53,007 bases of DNA from an uncultured Ruminococcus sp. (GTDB lineage Bacteria; Bacillota; Clostridia; Oscillospirales; Acutalibacteraceae). Positions 8,168-16,843 of the stretch are shown here, one piece after another. Numbering within the stretch: position 1 is the stretch's first letter; each line of letters begins with the position of its first letter. The position numbers and the translations under genes were made by a program. The notes under the pieces were generated by a model. It worked only from the letters and a program-made list of their open reading frames with translations. It was not told where the DNA came from and searched no databases. The stretch lies in contig CADBYC010000003.1 of NCBI GenBank assembly GCA_902798755.1, forward strand, positions 99,859 to 152,865, read 5' to 3'.

Positions 8168-9628
8168 ATGTTCAAGGGAATCTACAGGCGATGGCTGATC
8201 AACACGTTCGGCGTGGTATTGGCGATCATCGTCCTGATCGTCATATCTCTGTCCGTTGCTGTGCGCTCGCTTTGCTATTCGTCGGCGGAGAACGCGCTGA
8301 TCAGCCACAGCAGAGAGCTGGAGGCTGTCTTCCCCGAAGGAGTTTCGGACAGCACCGAAACCTTCATCGACACTGCGTCCGCGTACGCCGCGGATATCAG
8401 CTACAAGAACGAGGTCGAATTACAGGTGCTCAACGCCTCGGGGCGCGTCGTGATGACCTCTACGGGCTTTGTGCCGAATGACGAGACCGCTCCCGATTAC
8501 GCGGACGCCGTGAAGAACGAAAACGGCTACTCCCGTTATACAGGCCGCTCCGACGCGGGCGAGCGGATCATGGCGGTCACGAGAGTGATCCGCAGTACAC
8601 AGGGAACGGAGCTGGGCGCTGTGCGCTATGTGTCCTCCCTGAGAAACGCCAATCACAAAATACTGATCTACACGCTGATCGCGTCCGCGGTAGGACTACT
8701 GATCATTGCGGTCGTCGCGCTTTCGGGCTACTATTTTATCCGTTCGATCGTCAGACCCGTACGCGATATGACCGAGACCGCTCAGAGGATCGCGCAGGGC
8801 GACTTTACCGCAAAGGTCGACAAGATGTATGACGACGAGATCGGCGACCTGAGCGACACGATCAACGACATGGCAAAAGAGCTTGACGCCAACGAAAAGC
8901 TCAAGAACGACTTTATCTCCCGCGTATCGCACGAGCTGCGTACCCCCCTGACCGCGATCAAGGGCTGGGCGGAGACCATGCAGTACGGCGTGCCCGATCG
9001 CGTGACGATGGAAAAGGGCATGAGCGTCATCGTCAAGGAAAGCACCCGCCTGACCTCGCTGGTCGAGGAGCTGCTCGATTTCTCCAAGCTCCAGAGCGGC
9101 AGACTGACCATGCAGATGGAGCGCATGGATATCCTCGCCGAGATCGACGAAGCGGTCTATATGCTCAAGGAACGCGCGCTCTCCGAGGGCAAGCACCTCT
9201 TATATGACGACCCCGAGGATATGCCCATCATCTACGGCGACCGCAACCGACTAAAGCAGGTGTTCCTCAACGTCATCGACAACGCGCTGAAATACACGCC
9301 GGAGGGCGGTATGATCGGCGTACAGGTCTATCAGGACTTTAAGGAGCATACCATCAAGGTCGTCGTCGCCGACAACGGCTGCGGCATCGACCCCGAGGAC
9401 CTGCCGAAGGTCAAGGATAAATTCTATAAAGCGAATCAGAAGATCAACGGCTCCGGCATCGGACTGGCGGTAGCCGACGAGATCATCAAAATGCATAAAG
9501 GTACGCTCGAGCTTGAAAGCTCGCCCGAGGTCGGTACCACCGTCACCATCACCATCCCGATCTTCAACGAAGCCGCGGCGCTGGACGACGACAGCCAGCC
9601 GCTCGGCGGGATGAATCCCACCCCGTAA
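8168..9628 (+). CDS. Membrane sensor histidine kinase
   Basis: A 486-residue kinase. Transmembrane helix 1 is at about residues 11-33 and helix 2 (TLIASAVGLLIIAVVALSGY) at about 170-190. They enclose a roughly 130-residue extracytoplasmic sensor domain. HAMP follows, then the dimerisation/phospho-acceptor box FISRVSHELRTPLTAIKGW with H255, and the ATPase motifs NVIDNALKYTPEGG (N box), DNGCGID (G1) and GSGIGLAVADEII (G2). The ATG at 8168 is preferred over the upstream GTG because AAAGGGGGGTGA fits it. It partners the preceding response regulator. The stimulus is unknown. Confidence 0.94.
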   Translation: MFKGIYRRWLINTFGVVLAIIVLIVISLSVAVRSLCYSSAENALISHSRELEAVFPEGVSDSTETFIDTASAYAADISYKNEVELQVLNASGRVVMTSTGFVPNDETAPDYADAVKNENGYSRYTGRSDAGERIMAVTRVIRSTQGTELGAVRYVSSLRNANHKILIYTLIASAVGLLIIAVVALSGYYFIRSIVRPVRDMTETAQRIAQGDFTAKVDKMYDDEIGDLSDTINDMAKELDANEKLKNDFISRVSHELRTPLTAIKGWAETMQYGVPDRVTMEKGMSVIVKESTRLTSLVEELLDFSKLQSGRLTMQMERMDILAEIDEAVYMLKERALSEGKHLLYDDPEDMPIIYGDRNRLKQVFLNVIDNALKYTPEGGMIGVQVYQDFKEHTIKVVVADNGCGIDPEDLPKVKDKFYKANQKINGSGIGLAVADEIIKMHKGTLELESSPEVGTTVTITIPIFNEAAALDDDSQPLGGMNPTP

Positions 9629-9655
9629 TCTCCTCAATTACAAAGAAGGTATTAT

Positions 9656-10684
9656 ATGAAAAAACAGGACATGAAACAACAGAAGCGCATCACCTCGATC
9701 GGCGGCTCCGCCCTGATCGAAGGCATCATGATGCGCGGACCCAAGCGCACTACCGTCGCGTGCAGGGTCGATCAGGACACCATCTACACCGAGGATATAC
9801 AGGTCAAGCCGCTGTTCAAGGCGAAGTTCTGGAAGCTGCCGCTGATCCGCGGACTCGCGGGCATGATCGACAGTATGCGCCTGAGCTACAAGGCGCTCGG
9901 ACTCTCCGCCGACAAAGCGATGGAAGCGGGACTGGTCGAGGAGGAAGAACCCTCCAAGTTCGAGAAATGGCTCGATGAAAAGCTGGGCGACAAGCTGATG
10001 AACGTCGTCATGGTCATCGCCTCCGTTTTAGGCATTGCGCTGGCGCTGGGACTTTTCGTCTTTCTGCCTGCCGCTCTCTTTGACTGGACCTTGGGCGGGA
10101 TGTTCAAGACCGTCGATCCCGCTACGCAGGCAGAAACCTACACCGTCGCGGGACAGATCGTCAAATCCGCTTTCTGCGGCGTGCTGAAGATCGCGCTGTT
10201 CATCGGCTATATGCTGCTCGTATCGCAGATGAACGATATGAAGCGCGTATTCAAATATCACGGCGCGGAGCACAAGACCATCTTCTGCTATGAAAACGAC
10301 GAGGAGCTCACCGTCGAGAACGTCCGCAAGCAGACCCGTTTCCACCCCCGCTGCGGCACCTCGTTCCTCGTAGTGACCTTGCTCGTGAGCATTTTTGTAG
10401 GCTTGTTCATCCCCGTAGCGCCCTTCGGCGTGAAGCTACTCAACCCGGTATTCCGTTTGCTGCTCCTGCCGATCATGGTCGGTCTCGGCTATGAATTCAT
10501 CAAGCTGTGCGGCAAGCATGACAATAAACTCACCCGTATCCTCGCGACCCCCGGACTGTGGGCGCAGCGCATCACTACCAAGGAGCCCGAGGACGAAATG
10601 ATCGAATGCGCGATCGAAGCTATGAAGGCCGTCATCCCCGACGACGGCTCGGATATCGTCAATGACTGTTCCTGCGCTCACTAA
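9656..10684 (+). CDS. yqhQ: DUF1385 membrane protein, YqhQ family
   Basis: A 342-residue protein with the DUF1385 start SIGGSALIEGIMMRGPKRTTVACR and several membrane segments (about 120-145, 165-185, 235-255 and 265-290). It has the signature KYHGAEHKTIFCYENDEELTVENVRKQTRFHPRCGTSF, rich in His and Cys. Function is unknown. In many Firmicutes it sits directly before prmC and prfA. Here its 3' end overlaps prmC by 23 nt, but prfA is absent downstream. Confidence 0.92.
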   Translation: MKKQDMKQQKRITSIGGSALIEGIMMRGPKRTTVACRVDQDTIYTEDIQVKPLFKAKFWKLPLIRGLAGMIDSMRLSYKALGLSADKAMEAGLVEEEEPSKFEKWLDEKLGDKLMNVVMVIASVLGIALALGLFVFLPAALFDWTLGGMFKTVDPATQAETYTVAGQIVKSAFCGVLKIALFIGYMLLVSQMNDMKRVFKYHGAEHKTIFCYENDEELTVENVRKQTRFHPRCGTSFLVVTLLVSIFVGLFIPVAPFGVKLLNPVFRLLLLPIMVGLGYEFIKLCGKHDNKLTRILATPGLWAQRITTKEPEDEMIECAIEAMKAVIPDDGSDIVNDCSCAH

Positions 10685-11516
10685 CGCGCTGAAAGGTCTG
10701 CTCACCCGCGCGGGCGCTGATAATCCCGACGGCGATACCGCGGAGATCCTGTGCGCGGTCTTAGGCTGTAATCACACACAGCTGATCCTGCGGGAAGATG
10801 ATATTCCCGCTCGATTTTGTGACAGGGCGATGCAGATGGCGCGCAGGAGAGCCGACGGCGAGCCGATCCAGTATGTGCTCGGCTGTTGGAGCTTTATGGG
10901 GCGCGACTACAAGGTCGGCGAAGGCGTATTGATCCCGCGGGACGATACGGAAGTCGTCGTATGCGAAGCGTTGAAGCGCGCGCAAGGCTTCTCCCGTCCC
11001 GTCGTCGTCGATCTATGTGCGGGCTCGGGAATTATCGCCGTCACGCTGGAAAAGGAACTCAGCGGGGCAACGGTATTTGCTGTTGAGAAAAGCGAAGAAG
11101 CATACGCTTATCTGCAAGAGAATATCGCGCTGAATCAGTCGTCGGTCAAAGCGATCCATGCCGATCTTTCGGATTGCTTCAGCGCCTTTGACGACAGCTC
11201 GCTCGACATGATCGTGTCCAATCCTCCCTATATCCGCTCCGACGAGATCGCTGCGCTTCAAAGCGAAGTACAGTATGAGCCGAAGATGGCTTTGGACGGC
11301 GGAGAGGACGGCTATGTCTTCTACGAAATGATCATTCGTCTGTGGACGCGCAAGCTGAAAAACGGCGGCTGTATCGCCTTTGAGATCGGCGAGGGGCAAT
11401 ATGAAACCATCGCTGAGATGCTCCGCTCAGCGGGCTATACCGATATCAAAGGTACGCCCGATATACAGGGGATCACGAGGGCGGTAACGGCAATATATAA
11501 AGACGCCCTCTCGTAA
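10662..11516 (+). CDS. prmC: Peptide chain release factor N5-glutamine methyltransferase PrmC
   Basis: PrmC methylates the GGQ glutamine of release factors. The 284-residue protein has the substrate-binding N-terminal helix bundle, GEPIQYVLG, VLIPRDDTEVVV (usually RPxTE), SAM motif VVDLCAGSGIIAVTLE and the catalytic NPPYIRSDEI. It is translationally coupled to yqhQ. The stop TAA (11514-11516) lies within the repeat block that follows, so the last residues (DALS) may be repeat-derived. RF1 is not encoded nearby. Confidence 0.95.
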   Translation: MTVPALTNALKGLLTRAGADNPDGDTAEILCAVLGCNHTQLILREDDIPARFCDRAMQMARRRADGEPIQYVLGCWSFMGRDYKVGEGVLIPRDDTEVVVCEALKRAQGFSRPVVVDLCAGSGIIAVTLEKELSGATVFAVEKSEEAYAYLQENIALNQSSVKAIHADLSDCFSAFDDSSLDMIVSNPPYIRSDEIAALQSEVQYEPKMALDGGEDGYVFYEMIIRLWTRKLKNGGCIAFEIGEGQYETIAEMLRSAGYTDIKGTPDIQGITRAVTAIYKDALS

Positions 11517-11663
11517 GGGAGCTGTCGCCGAACGCTTGCGTTACGGTGGCTGAGGTTAAAAAACTAACATATCGTCACAAAGCAAAAAACGGAAACGCTC
11601 TGCACGGCAACCCTCCGAGTCGGAACAAGTTCCGACCCACCTCCCTTAGAAAAGGGAGGCTAA
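11508..11663. repeat. Inverted pair of CTCCCTT/AAGGGAG elements after prmC
   Basis: The left copy runs from the prmC stop region through TAAGGGAGCTGTCGCCGAAC and GGTGGCTGAGG. The right copy, in opposite orientation, is CCCTCCGAGTCGGAAC-AA-GTTCCGACCCACCTCCCTTAG-AAAAGGGAGG (split by its loop). Each has an inner hairpin plus the CTCCCTT..AAGGGAG stem. The rest of 11517-11792 holds only the recA promoter. Confidence 0.75.
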
Positions 11664-11690
11664 TGGATAGAAATTTTGTTCGAAAATCGC

Positions 11691-11719
11691 TTGATTATTT
11701 CAAACATATATGCTATAAT
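11691..11719 (+). promoter_or_regulatory. recA promoter
   Basis: TTGATT (11691-11696) and TATAAT (11714-11719) with a 17-bp spacer. No convincing LexA box was found; CAAACATATATGCT near the -10 matches the Firmicutes consensus at only 10 of 14 positions. Confidence 0.8.
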
Positions 11720-11792
11720 ATTATCAAATATAAATTCGGTCGCGATCGCCGCGCAATGACGATCAAAACAGAAACCAAAGGAGAGAATCACC

Positions 11793-12911
11793 ATGGCTCT
11801 GGATAAGAACAAGGCTCTGGAAACAGCATTATCACAAATCGAAAAACAGTTCGGCAAGGGCGCCGTCATGAAGCTCGGTCAGAACTCACATATGAACGTC
11901 GAGCATATTTCGACAGGCTCTCTGAGCCTTGATATCGCGCTCGGTATCGGCGGTCTGCCCAGAGGCAGGATCGTCGAGATCTACGGACCCGAAAGCTCGG
12001 GTAAGACCACCCTGTCCCTGCACTGCATCGCAGAGGGTCAGAAGAACGGCGGTAACGTCGCCTTCATCGACGTAGAGCACGCGCTCGACCCCGTCTACGC
12101 GGCGGCGCTGGGCGTTGACGTAGACAGCCTGCTCGTTTCTCAGCCGGATACCGGCGAGGACGCGCTGGAGATCGCCGAGGCGCTGATCCGCTCCGGCGCG
12201 ATCGACGTCATCGTCATCGACTCGGTCGCGGCGCTTGTGCCCAAGGCGGAGATCGAGGGTGAGATGGGTGACAGCCACGTCGGCTTACAGGCTCGACTGA
12301 TGTCGCAGGCGCTCAGAAAGCTCGCCGGCGCGATCAACAAGTCTAACTGCGTGGCGATCTTCATCAACCAGCTGCGTGAGAAGGTCGGCGTGATCTACGG
12401 CAACCCCGAGGTCACCACGGGCGGCAGAGCGCTGAAGTTCTACTCCTCTGTGCGTATCGACATCCGCCGTATCGAGACCCTCAAGGTCAACGGCGAAATG
12501 GTCGGTTCACGCACGAGAGCGAAGGTCGTCAAGAACAAGATCGCTCCCCCCTTCAAGGAAGCGGAATTCGATATCATGTACGGCGAAGGCATCAGCCGCG
12601 TAGGCGAGCTGATCGACCTCGCGGTCAAGGCGGACGTCATGCAAAAGAGCGGCGCGTGGTTCTACTACGGCGAGACCCGTCTGGGTCAGGGTCGCGACAA
12701 CGTCAAGGAGCTGCTCAAGAACGACGACCGTCTGCGCAATGAGATCGAAGCAAAGCTGTGGGAAAACGTTGACAAGCTCAGCACCCGTCCCAAAAAGACC
12801 GCGAAAGCCGCGGCGACTCCTGTCGCAAAGGCTGAGCCCGCACCCGCGCCGGCTCCCGCAGCGGACAAGAAAAAGAAAACCTCCAAGATCGACATTCTTG
12901 TTGAGGACTGA
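11793..12911 (+). CDS. recA: Recombinase RecA
   Basis: A 372-residue RecA, the ATP-dependent strand-exchange protein for homologous recombination and SOS induction. Walker A GPESSGKT is at 65-72, Walker B is [11 protein letters not shown], and [27 protein letters not shown] (in two parts, L2 loop region and following) matches the family throughout. The C-terminal 40 residues are an Ala/Pro/Lys-rich tail ending in an acidic IDILVED. The RBS AAAGGAGAG precedes the ATG at 11793. recX follows 32 nt downstream, as is common. Confidence 0.99.
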   Translation: MALDKNKALETALSQIEKQFGKGAVMKLGQNSHMNVEHISTGSLSLDIALGIGGLPRGRIVEIYGPESSGKTTLSLHCIAEGQKNGGNVAFIDVEHALDPVYAAALGVDVDSLLVSQPDTGEDALEIAEALIRSGAIDVIVIDSVAALVPKAEIEGEMGDSHVGLQARLMSQALRKLAGAINKSNCVAIFINQLREKVGVIYGNPEVTTGGRALKFYSSVRIDIRRIETLKVNGEMVGSRTRAKVVKNKIAPPFKEAEFDIMYGEGISRVGELIDLAVKADVMQKSGAWFYYGETRLGQGRDNVKELLKNDDRLRNEIEAKLWENVDKLSTRPKKTAKAAATPVAKAEPAPAPAPAADKKKKTSKIDILVED

Positions 12912-12943
12912 TACTGATTAAACCAATCAGGTAGAAAACTATC

Positions 12944-13558
12944 ATGATGATCACTGCTATTGAGCCCCGTAAAAAGGGGCTCTCGGCGCTTTATATCGAC
13001 GGTGAGTTCGCGATGAAGCTCGACGCCGAGACCCTGCTCGCCTGCCGCTTTGACGTCGGACGCGAGATCGACGACGAAGAACTGCACGAGTGTATACAGG
13101 CATCCGACCGCAAGCGCTGTAAGGACAAGGCGCTGTGGCTGATCGGCTACCGCGATCACTCGCGCAAGGATCTGATCACAAAGCTCAAAAAAGATTATCC
13201 CGAGGACGTTTGCACGGCAACGGCAGACCGTCTGGAGGAATTGGGGCTGCTCGACGACGGTCGATACGCGCGGCATTATGCCGCCGACCTCGTCAACCTC
13301 AAGCACCTGTCGGAACGCGGCGTTCGCCAAAAGCTGTATGAAAAGGGCATCGACCGCGACCTGATCGACGAGGTGGTAAGCGAGCTGTTCATCGACGAGA
13401 AAGAACAGATCCGCACGATTATCGAGAAAAAATACGCGCGCTCCCTCTCGGACGAGAAGGGACAGCGCCGATGTGTCAACGCTTTGTCGCGGCTGGGCTT
13501 TAGCCGGTCGGACATAAAAAGCGTTCTCAGTGAATATACAGAAACAGAGGAATACTAA
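12944..13558 (+). CDS. recX: Regulatory protein RecX
   Basis: RecX modulates RecA filaments. The 204-residue protein has the three-helix tandem units typical of the family: KALWLIGYRDHSRKDLITKL, LEELGLLDDGRYARHYAADL and GFSRSDIKSVLSEY. An N-terminal beta region (ITAIEPRKKGLSALYIDGEF) is typical of Firmicutes RecX. The start may be 12944 or the adjacent ATG at 12947. It lies between recA and rimO with very short gaps, so one operon. Confidence 0.93.
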   Translation: MMITAIEPRKKGLSALYIDGEFAMKLDAETLLACRFDVGREIDDEELHECIQASDRKRCKDKALWLIGYRDHSRKDLITKLKKDYPEDVCTATADRLEELGLLDDGRYARHYAADLVNLKHLSERGVRQKLYEKGIDRDLIDEVVSELFIDEKEQIRTIIEKKYARSLSDEKGQRRCVNALSRLGFSRSDIKSVLSEYTETEEY

Positions 13559-13560
13559 CT

Positions 13561-14889
13561 ATGCCAAGTGTCGGAATCGTATCTCTCGGCTGCGCGAAGA
13601 ACCGCGTGGACGCCGAAATGATGATGTTTCAATTGAATCAAGCGGGCTTTCAGCTAAAGGAAGACCCCGCGATGGCGGACGCTGTCATCGTCAACACCTG
13701 CGGCTTCATCGAGAGCGCCAAGCAGGAAAGCATCGACGAGATCTTAGAGCTTGCACAGCTGAAAAAAGAAGGCAAGATCAAGGCGATCATCGTCACAGGC
13801 TGTCTTGCTCAGCGCTACAACAGCGAGATCATGAAGGAGCTGAGCGAAGTAGACGCGGTCATCGGCATCGGCAAAAACGCTGATATCGCGAAGGTCGTTC
13901 AAAACGCTCTTGACGGCGAAAAGGTAGAGGACTTCCCCGATAAAATGCTTCTGCCCATGGAGGGCGGCAGGGTGCAGAGCACCGAACAGCACTGGGCGTA
14001 TCTGAAGATTGCCGACGGCTGTGACAACTGCTGTACCTACTGCGCCATCCCGCTGATCCGCGGCCGCTTCCGCTCGAGAGAGATGGAGAACATCATCAAA
14101 GAAGCGGAGCGCCTTGTCTATAACGGCGTTAAGGAGATCAACGTCATCGCACAGGATACCACCCGCTACGGCGAGGATCTCTACGGCGAGCTGAAGCTCG
14201 CAGAGCTGCTCAGGAAGCTGTGCAAGATCGACGGCCTTGAATGGATCCGCGTGCTGTACTGCTATCCCGACCGCATTACCGACGAGCTGCTCGACACGAT
14301 CCGCGAAGAGAATAAGATCGTCAAATATATCGACCTGCCGCTCCAGCATTGCAGCGGCAAGGTGCTGCGCGCGATGAACCGCCGCGGCGATAAGGAAAGC
14401 CTGTTGGAGCTTGTGGAGCATATCCGCGAGAAGATCCCCGGCGTTGTACTGCGCACCACCCTGATCGCGGGCTTCCCGGGCGAGACGGAGGAGGATTTTG
14501 AAGAGCTGAGCGACTTTGTGCGACAGACAAAGTTTGAGCGGCTCGGGTGCTTTGCCTACTCTCAGGAGGAGGACACCCCCGCCGCCTTGATGGAAGATCA
14601 GATCGATGAGGAGATCAAAAACCGACGCGCCGAGATCATCACGGAGCAAGAGGCGCTGATCATCGACAACTGGTGCGAATCGCAGATCGGCAAGGACATC
14701 GACGTGCTGGTCGACGGCTTTGACCGCTATGCCGAATGCTTCTTCGGCCGCTCCGCGTTTGACGCGCCCGAGGTCGATCCGAACGTGTTCTTCACTGCTC
14801 CCGAGCGCAAGCCGCGCCCCGGCGAGATCGTCCGCGTCCATATCAGCGACCATATCGACTGCGATCTGACGGGCGAGATGGCGGAATAA
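13561..14889 (+). CDS. rimO: Ribosomal protein S12 methylthiotransferase RimO
   Basis: A radical-SAM enzyme that adds a methylthio group to Asp88 of ribosomal protein S12. The 442-residue protein has the N-terminal cluster ligands C11, C47 and C81, the radical-SAM triad C154xxxC158xxC161 in GCDNCCTYCAIP, the IRGRFRSR sequence and a C-terminal TRAM-like domain (DVLVDGFDRYAECFFGRS). SxGCxKNRVD at the N-terminus separates RimO from MiaB. It begins 2 nt after recX and precedes pgsA. Confidence 0.97.
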   Translation: MPSVGIVSLGCAKNRVDAEMMMFQLNQAGFQLKEDPAMADAVIVNTCGFIESAKQESIDEILELAQLKKEGKIKAIIVTGCLAQRYNSEIMKELSEVDAVIGIGKNADIAKVVQNALDGEKVEDFPDKMLLPMEGGRVQSTEQHWAYLKIADGCDNCCTYCAIPLIRGRFRSREMENIIKEAERLVYNGVKEINVIAQDTTRYGEDLYGELKLAELLRKLCKIDGLEWIRVLYCYPDRITDELLDTIREENKIVKYIDLPLQHCSGKVLRAMNRRGDKESLLELVEHIREKIPGVVLRTTLIAGFPGETEEDFEELSDFVRQTKFERLGCFAYSQEEDTPAALMEDQIDEEIKNRRAEIITEQEALIIDNWCESQIGKDIDVLVDGFDRYAECFFGRSAFDAPEVDPNVFFTAPERKPRPGEIVRVHISDHIDCDLTGEMAE

Positions 14890-14951
14890 TCACTAAAGCA
14901 ATTGGCAGGGCAGGAGAAAGCCCCTCCCCTGCTATCATGAAAGGCATGCCT

Positions 14952-15608
14952 ATGAAAAAAATGAATCTGCCAAATAAATTGACGCTGCTGCGGATCCTGC
15001 TGGTTCCAGCGGTGATCGCCGTGATCCTGATCGACTTTCCGTTCCACTTCACTGTGGCGGGAGTGCTGTTCGGAGTCGCCGCCATCACCGACGCTCTGGA
15101 CGGCAGGATCGCACGCAGAGATAACCTGATCACCGACTTCGGCAAATTCGCCGACCCGCTTGCGGATAAGATCCTCGTGATCTCGGTACTCGTGTGCTTC
15201 GTCAAGCTCGGGCTGTGCGGCGCGATCCCGCTGATCATCATCATCTTCCGCGAATTCACCGTCACATCCGTACGGCTGGTCGCCGCCGCGAAGGGCAAGG
15301 TCATCGCCGCCAATATGTGGGGCAAGGTCAAGACCGTGACCCAGATCGTCGCTATCGTCGCGATCTTCCTGATGCAGACCGCGATGGATATCATCTCCCT
15401 TTCCCTGATCGGTAAGGTACTGCCGATGTCTGAATACAATGTCGTGAAGATCATGCTCAACAGCAATTCGCTGTATTATGACTTGTTCAACATCTATAAT
15501 ATCTTTAACATCATCGGTCAGGTGCTGTTATGGATCGTCGCGGTCATCACTGTGATCTCGGGCGTAAAATACCTTGTTGATAACAAGGAAGTTATCAGCG
15601 ATATGTGA
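14952..15608 (+). CDS. pgsA: CDP-diacylglycerol-glycerol-3-phosphate 3-phosphatidyltransferase
   Basis: Makes phosphatidylglycerol phosphate at the membrane. The CDP-alcohol phosphotransferase motif is visible as DALDGRIARR-DNLITDFGKFADPLADK (D-G-x2-A-R-x8-G-x3-D-x3-D). There are four or more hydrophobic segments, the last (VLLWIVAVITVISGVKYLVD) at the C-terminus. The start at 14952 (MKKMNLPNKLTLLR) fits the family N-terminus better than the ATG at 14937. The rimO-pgsA order next to recA is common in Clostridia. Confidence 0.94.
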   Translation: MKKMNLPNKLTLLRILLVPAVIAVILIDFPFHFTVAGVLFGVAAITDALDGRIARRDNLITDFGKFADPLADKILVISVLVCFVKLGLCGAIPLIIIIFREFTVTSVRLVAAAKGKVIAANMWGKVKTVTQIVAIVAIFLMQTAMDIISLSLIGKVLPMSEYNVVKIMLNSNSLYYDLFNIYNIFNIIGQVLLWIVAVITVISGVKYLVDNKEVISDM

Positions 15609-15625
15609 TCCTCTTCAAAAAACAG

Positions 15626-15654
15626 TTGCAAAATCAAAAGCAATCGTATATAAT
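15626..15654 (+). promoter_or_regulatory. Promoter of the T-box cysE-cysS unit
   Basis: TTGCAA (15626-15631) and TATAAT (15649-15654) with a 17-bp spacer, only 18 nt after the pgsA stop. Confidence 0.8.
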
Positions 15655-15660
15655 GTGATA

Positions 15661-15900
15661 GATATGTAAAGGCTTTGAACAGGAAAAGTAGCTTTACGGA
15701 CGCTAACAGAGAGGACGGCAAAGGCTGGAAGCCGTCTTAGCGAAAGTTCAGTGAAATGCGCCTGTGAGCTTGCGGAAGGAAATGTCCGCGCGTCAGCCCG
15801 CGTTAAGGGCAGGAGTTTTTTGAACTCTGTAAGAGCGCTTTTGCGCTGAATTTGGGTGGAACCACGGCACTGTCGTCCCTATGGATGGCAGTGCCTTTTT
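15661..15900 (+). promoter_or_regulatory. T-box leader specific for tRNA-Cys
   Basis: The T-box sequence GGGTGGAACCACGG is at about 15854-15867. It is followed by a strong terminator that overlaps the antiterminator. Stem I lies upstream (AGTAGC, AGAGAGGACGG and later elements). A candidate specifier codon TGC (Cys) is at 15757-15759, after GTGAAA. The T-box bulge TGGA has A at the position that pairs with the tRNA discriminator base, and tRNA-Cys has U73. Specifier, discriminator and downstream genes (cysE, cysS) all agree on cysteine. Confidence 0.93.
15866..15900 (+). terminator. T-box attenuator terminator
   Basis: GGCACTGTCGTCC (15866-15878) pairs with GGATGGCAGTGCC (15883-15895) along 13 bp including two G-U pairs, with loop CTAT and then TTTTT. 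Confidence 0.93.
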
Positions 15901-15996
15901 ATTTTGAATATCGGATAAAGGAGAACAGAGAACGGGGAAAGGCAGGACCCGCACCCGTTTAATATATCCGTTATCCGCAGATTAAGGATTGATTCA

Positions 15997-16680
15997 ATGT
16001 TCGACACATTAAAAGCCGACCTCGGCGCGGTCATGGAGCGCGACCCGGCGGCTCGCAATAAGCTGGAGGTCTTCTTCCTCTACTCAGGCTATAAAGCCGT
16101 TCGCAAATACCGCCGCGCACACTGGTTTCAGACGCACAACATGAAATTCATCGCCCGATGGCTCAGCCAGCGCGCCCGCCACAAGACGGGCGTGGAGATC
16201 CATCCCGGCGCGACCATCGGCAAGGGGCTGGTGATCGACCACGGCATGGGCGTTGTCATCGGCGAGACCACCGTCATCGGTGAGAACTGCCTGATCTACC
16301 AGAACGTGACCCTCGGCGGCACGGGAAAGGATCAGGGCAAACGCCATCCTACCCTCGGCGACAACGTCATGGTGGGCTCGGGCGCGAAGGTGCTCGGTCC
16401 GTTCAAGGTCGGCGACAACTCCCGCATCGCGGCGGGCGCGGTGGTACTCACCGAGATACCGCCCAACTGTACCGCTGTCGGCGTACCCGCGCGGGTCGTG
16501 CGCATCAACGGCGTTCGTCCCGATCTGCTCGACCAGATCCACTACTCCGATCCCGTTGCTCAGGAGCTCTGTCGTATGCATAACGAGATCCAGCAGCTCG
16601 GCGCGCAGGTGCAATATCTGGAGAAAACCGTCAGTCAGGCAGTCGAATTGGCTGCGACATCAAAAGGTAACACAGAATAA
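15997..16680 (+). CDS. cysE: Serine O-acetyltransferase
   Basis: Makes O-acetylserine from serine and acetyl-CoA, the precursor used by CysK. The 227-residue protein has a short N-terminal helical part and a left-handed beta-helix of hexapeptide repeats: GVEIHPGATIGKGLVIDHGM, VVIGETTVIGENCLIYQNVT, LGGTGKDQGKRHPTLGDNV. The C-terminal coiled part (ELCRMHNEIQQLGAQVQYLE) is like Firmicutes CysE/EpsC. It is expressed under the Cys T-box together with cysS. Confidence 0.95.
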   Translation: MFDTLKADLGAVMERDPAARNKLEVFFLYSGYKAVRKYRRAHWFQTHNMKFIARWLSQRARHKTGVEIHPGATIGKGLVIDHGMGVVIGETTVIGENCLIYQNVTLGGTGKDQGKRHPTLGDNVMVGSGAKVLGPFKVGDNSRIAAGAVVLTEIPPNCTAVGVPARVVRINGVRPDLLDQIHYSDPVAQELCRMHNEIQQLGAQVQYLEKTVSQAVELAATSKGNTE

Positions 16681-16737
16681 GAGAGCTACCCGCCATTCAA
16701 CAGCTCACTTAGAAAAGGCAATAATCATTAAGTTAAG

Positions 16738-16820
16738 AAATAGTATCTCGCTGACGCTCGGTCAATTGATACAATCCCTCAGTCACCGTTCGGTGACAGC
16801 TCCCTTAGGAAAGGGAGCCT
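16738..16820. repeat. CTCCCTT/AAGGGAG element between cysE and cysS
   Basis: It contains ATCTCGCTGACGCTCGGTCA, AATCCCTCAGTCACCGTTCGGTGACAG (inner hairpin GTCACCG/CGGTGAC) and CTCCCTTAGGAAAGGGAGCC. The same string of parts recurs at 42979-43066 and 45648-45691. It sits inside the T-box operon and could shape the cysE-cysS mRNA. Confidence 0.8.
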
Positions 16821-16843
16821 ATTATATGGAAAGGAAGTCAAAG

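Noticed and set aside
11691-11725. LexA/SOS box in the recA promoter
   Set aside because: The best candidate matches only 10 of 14 consensus positions and lacks the symmetrical GTTCG half.
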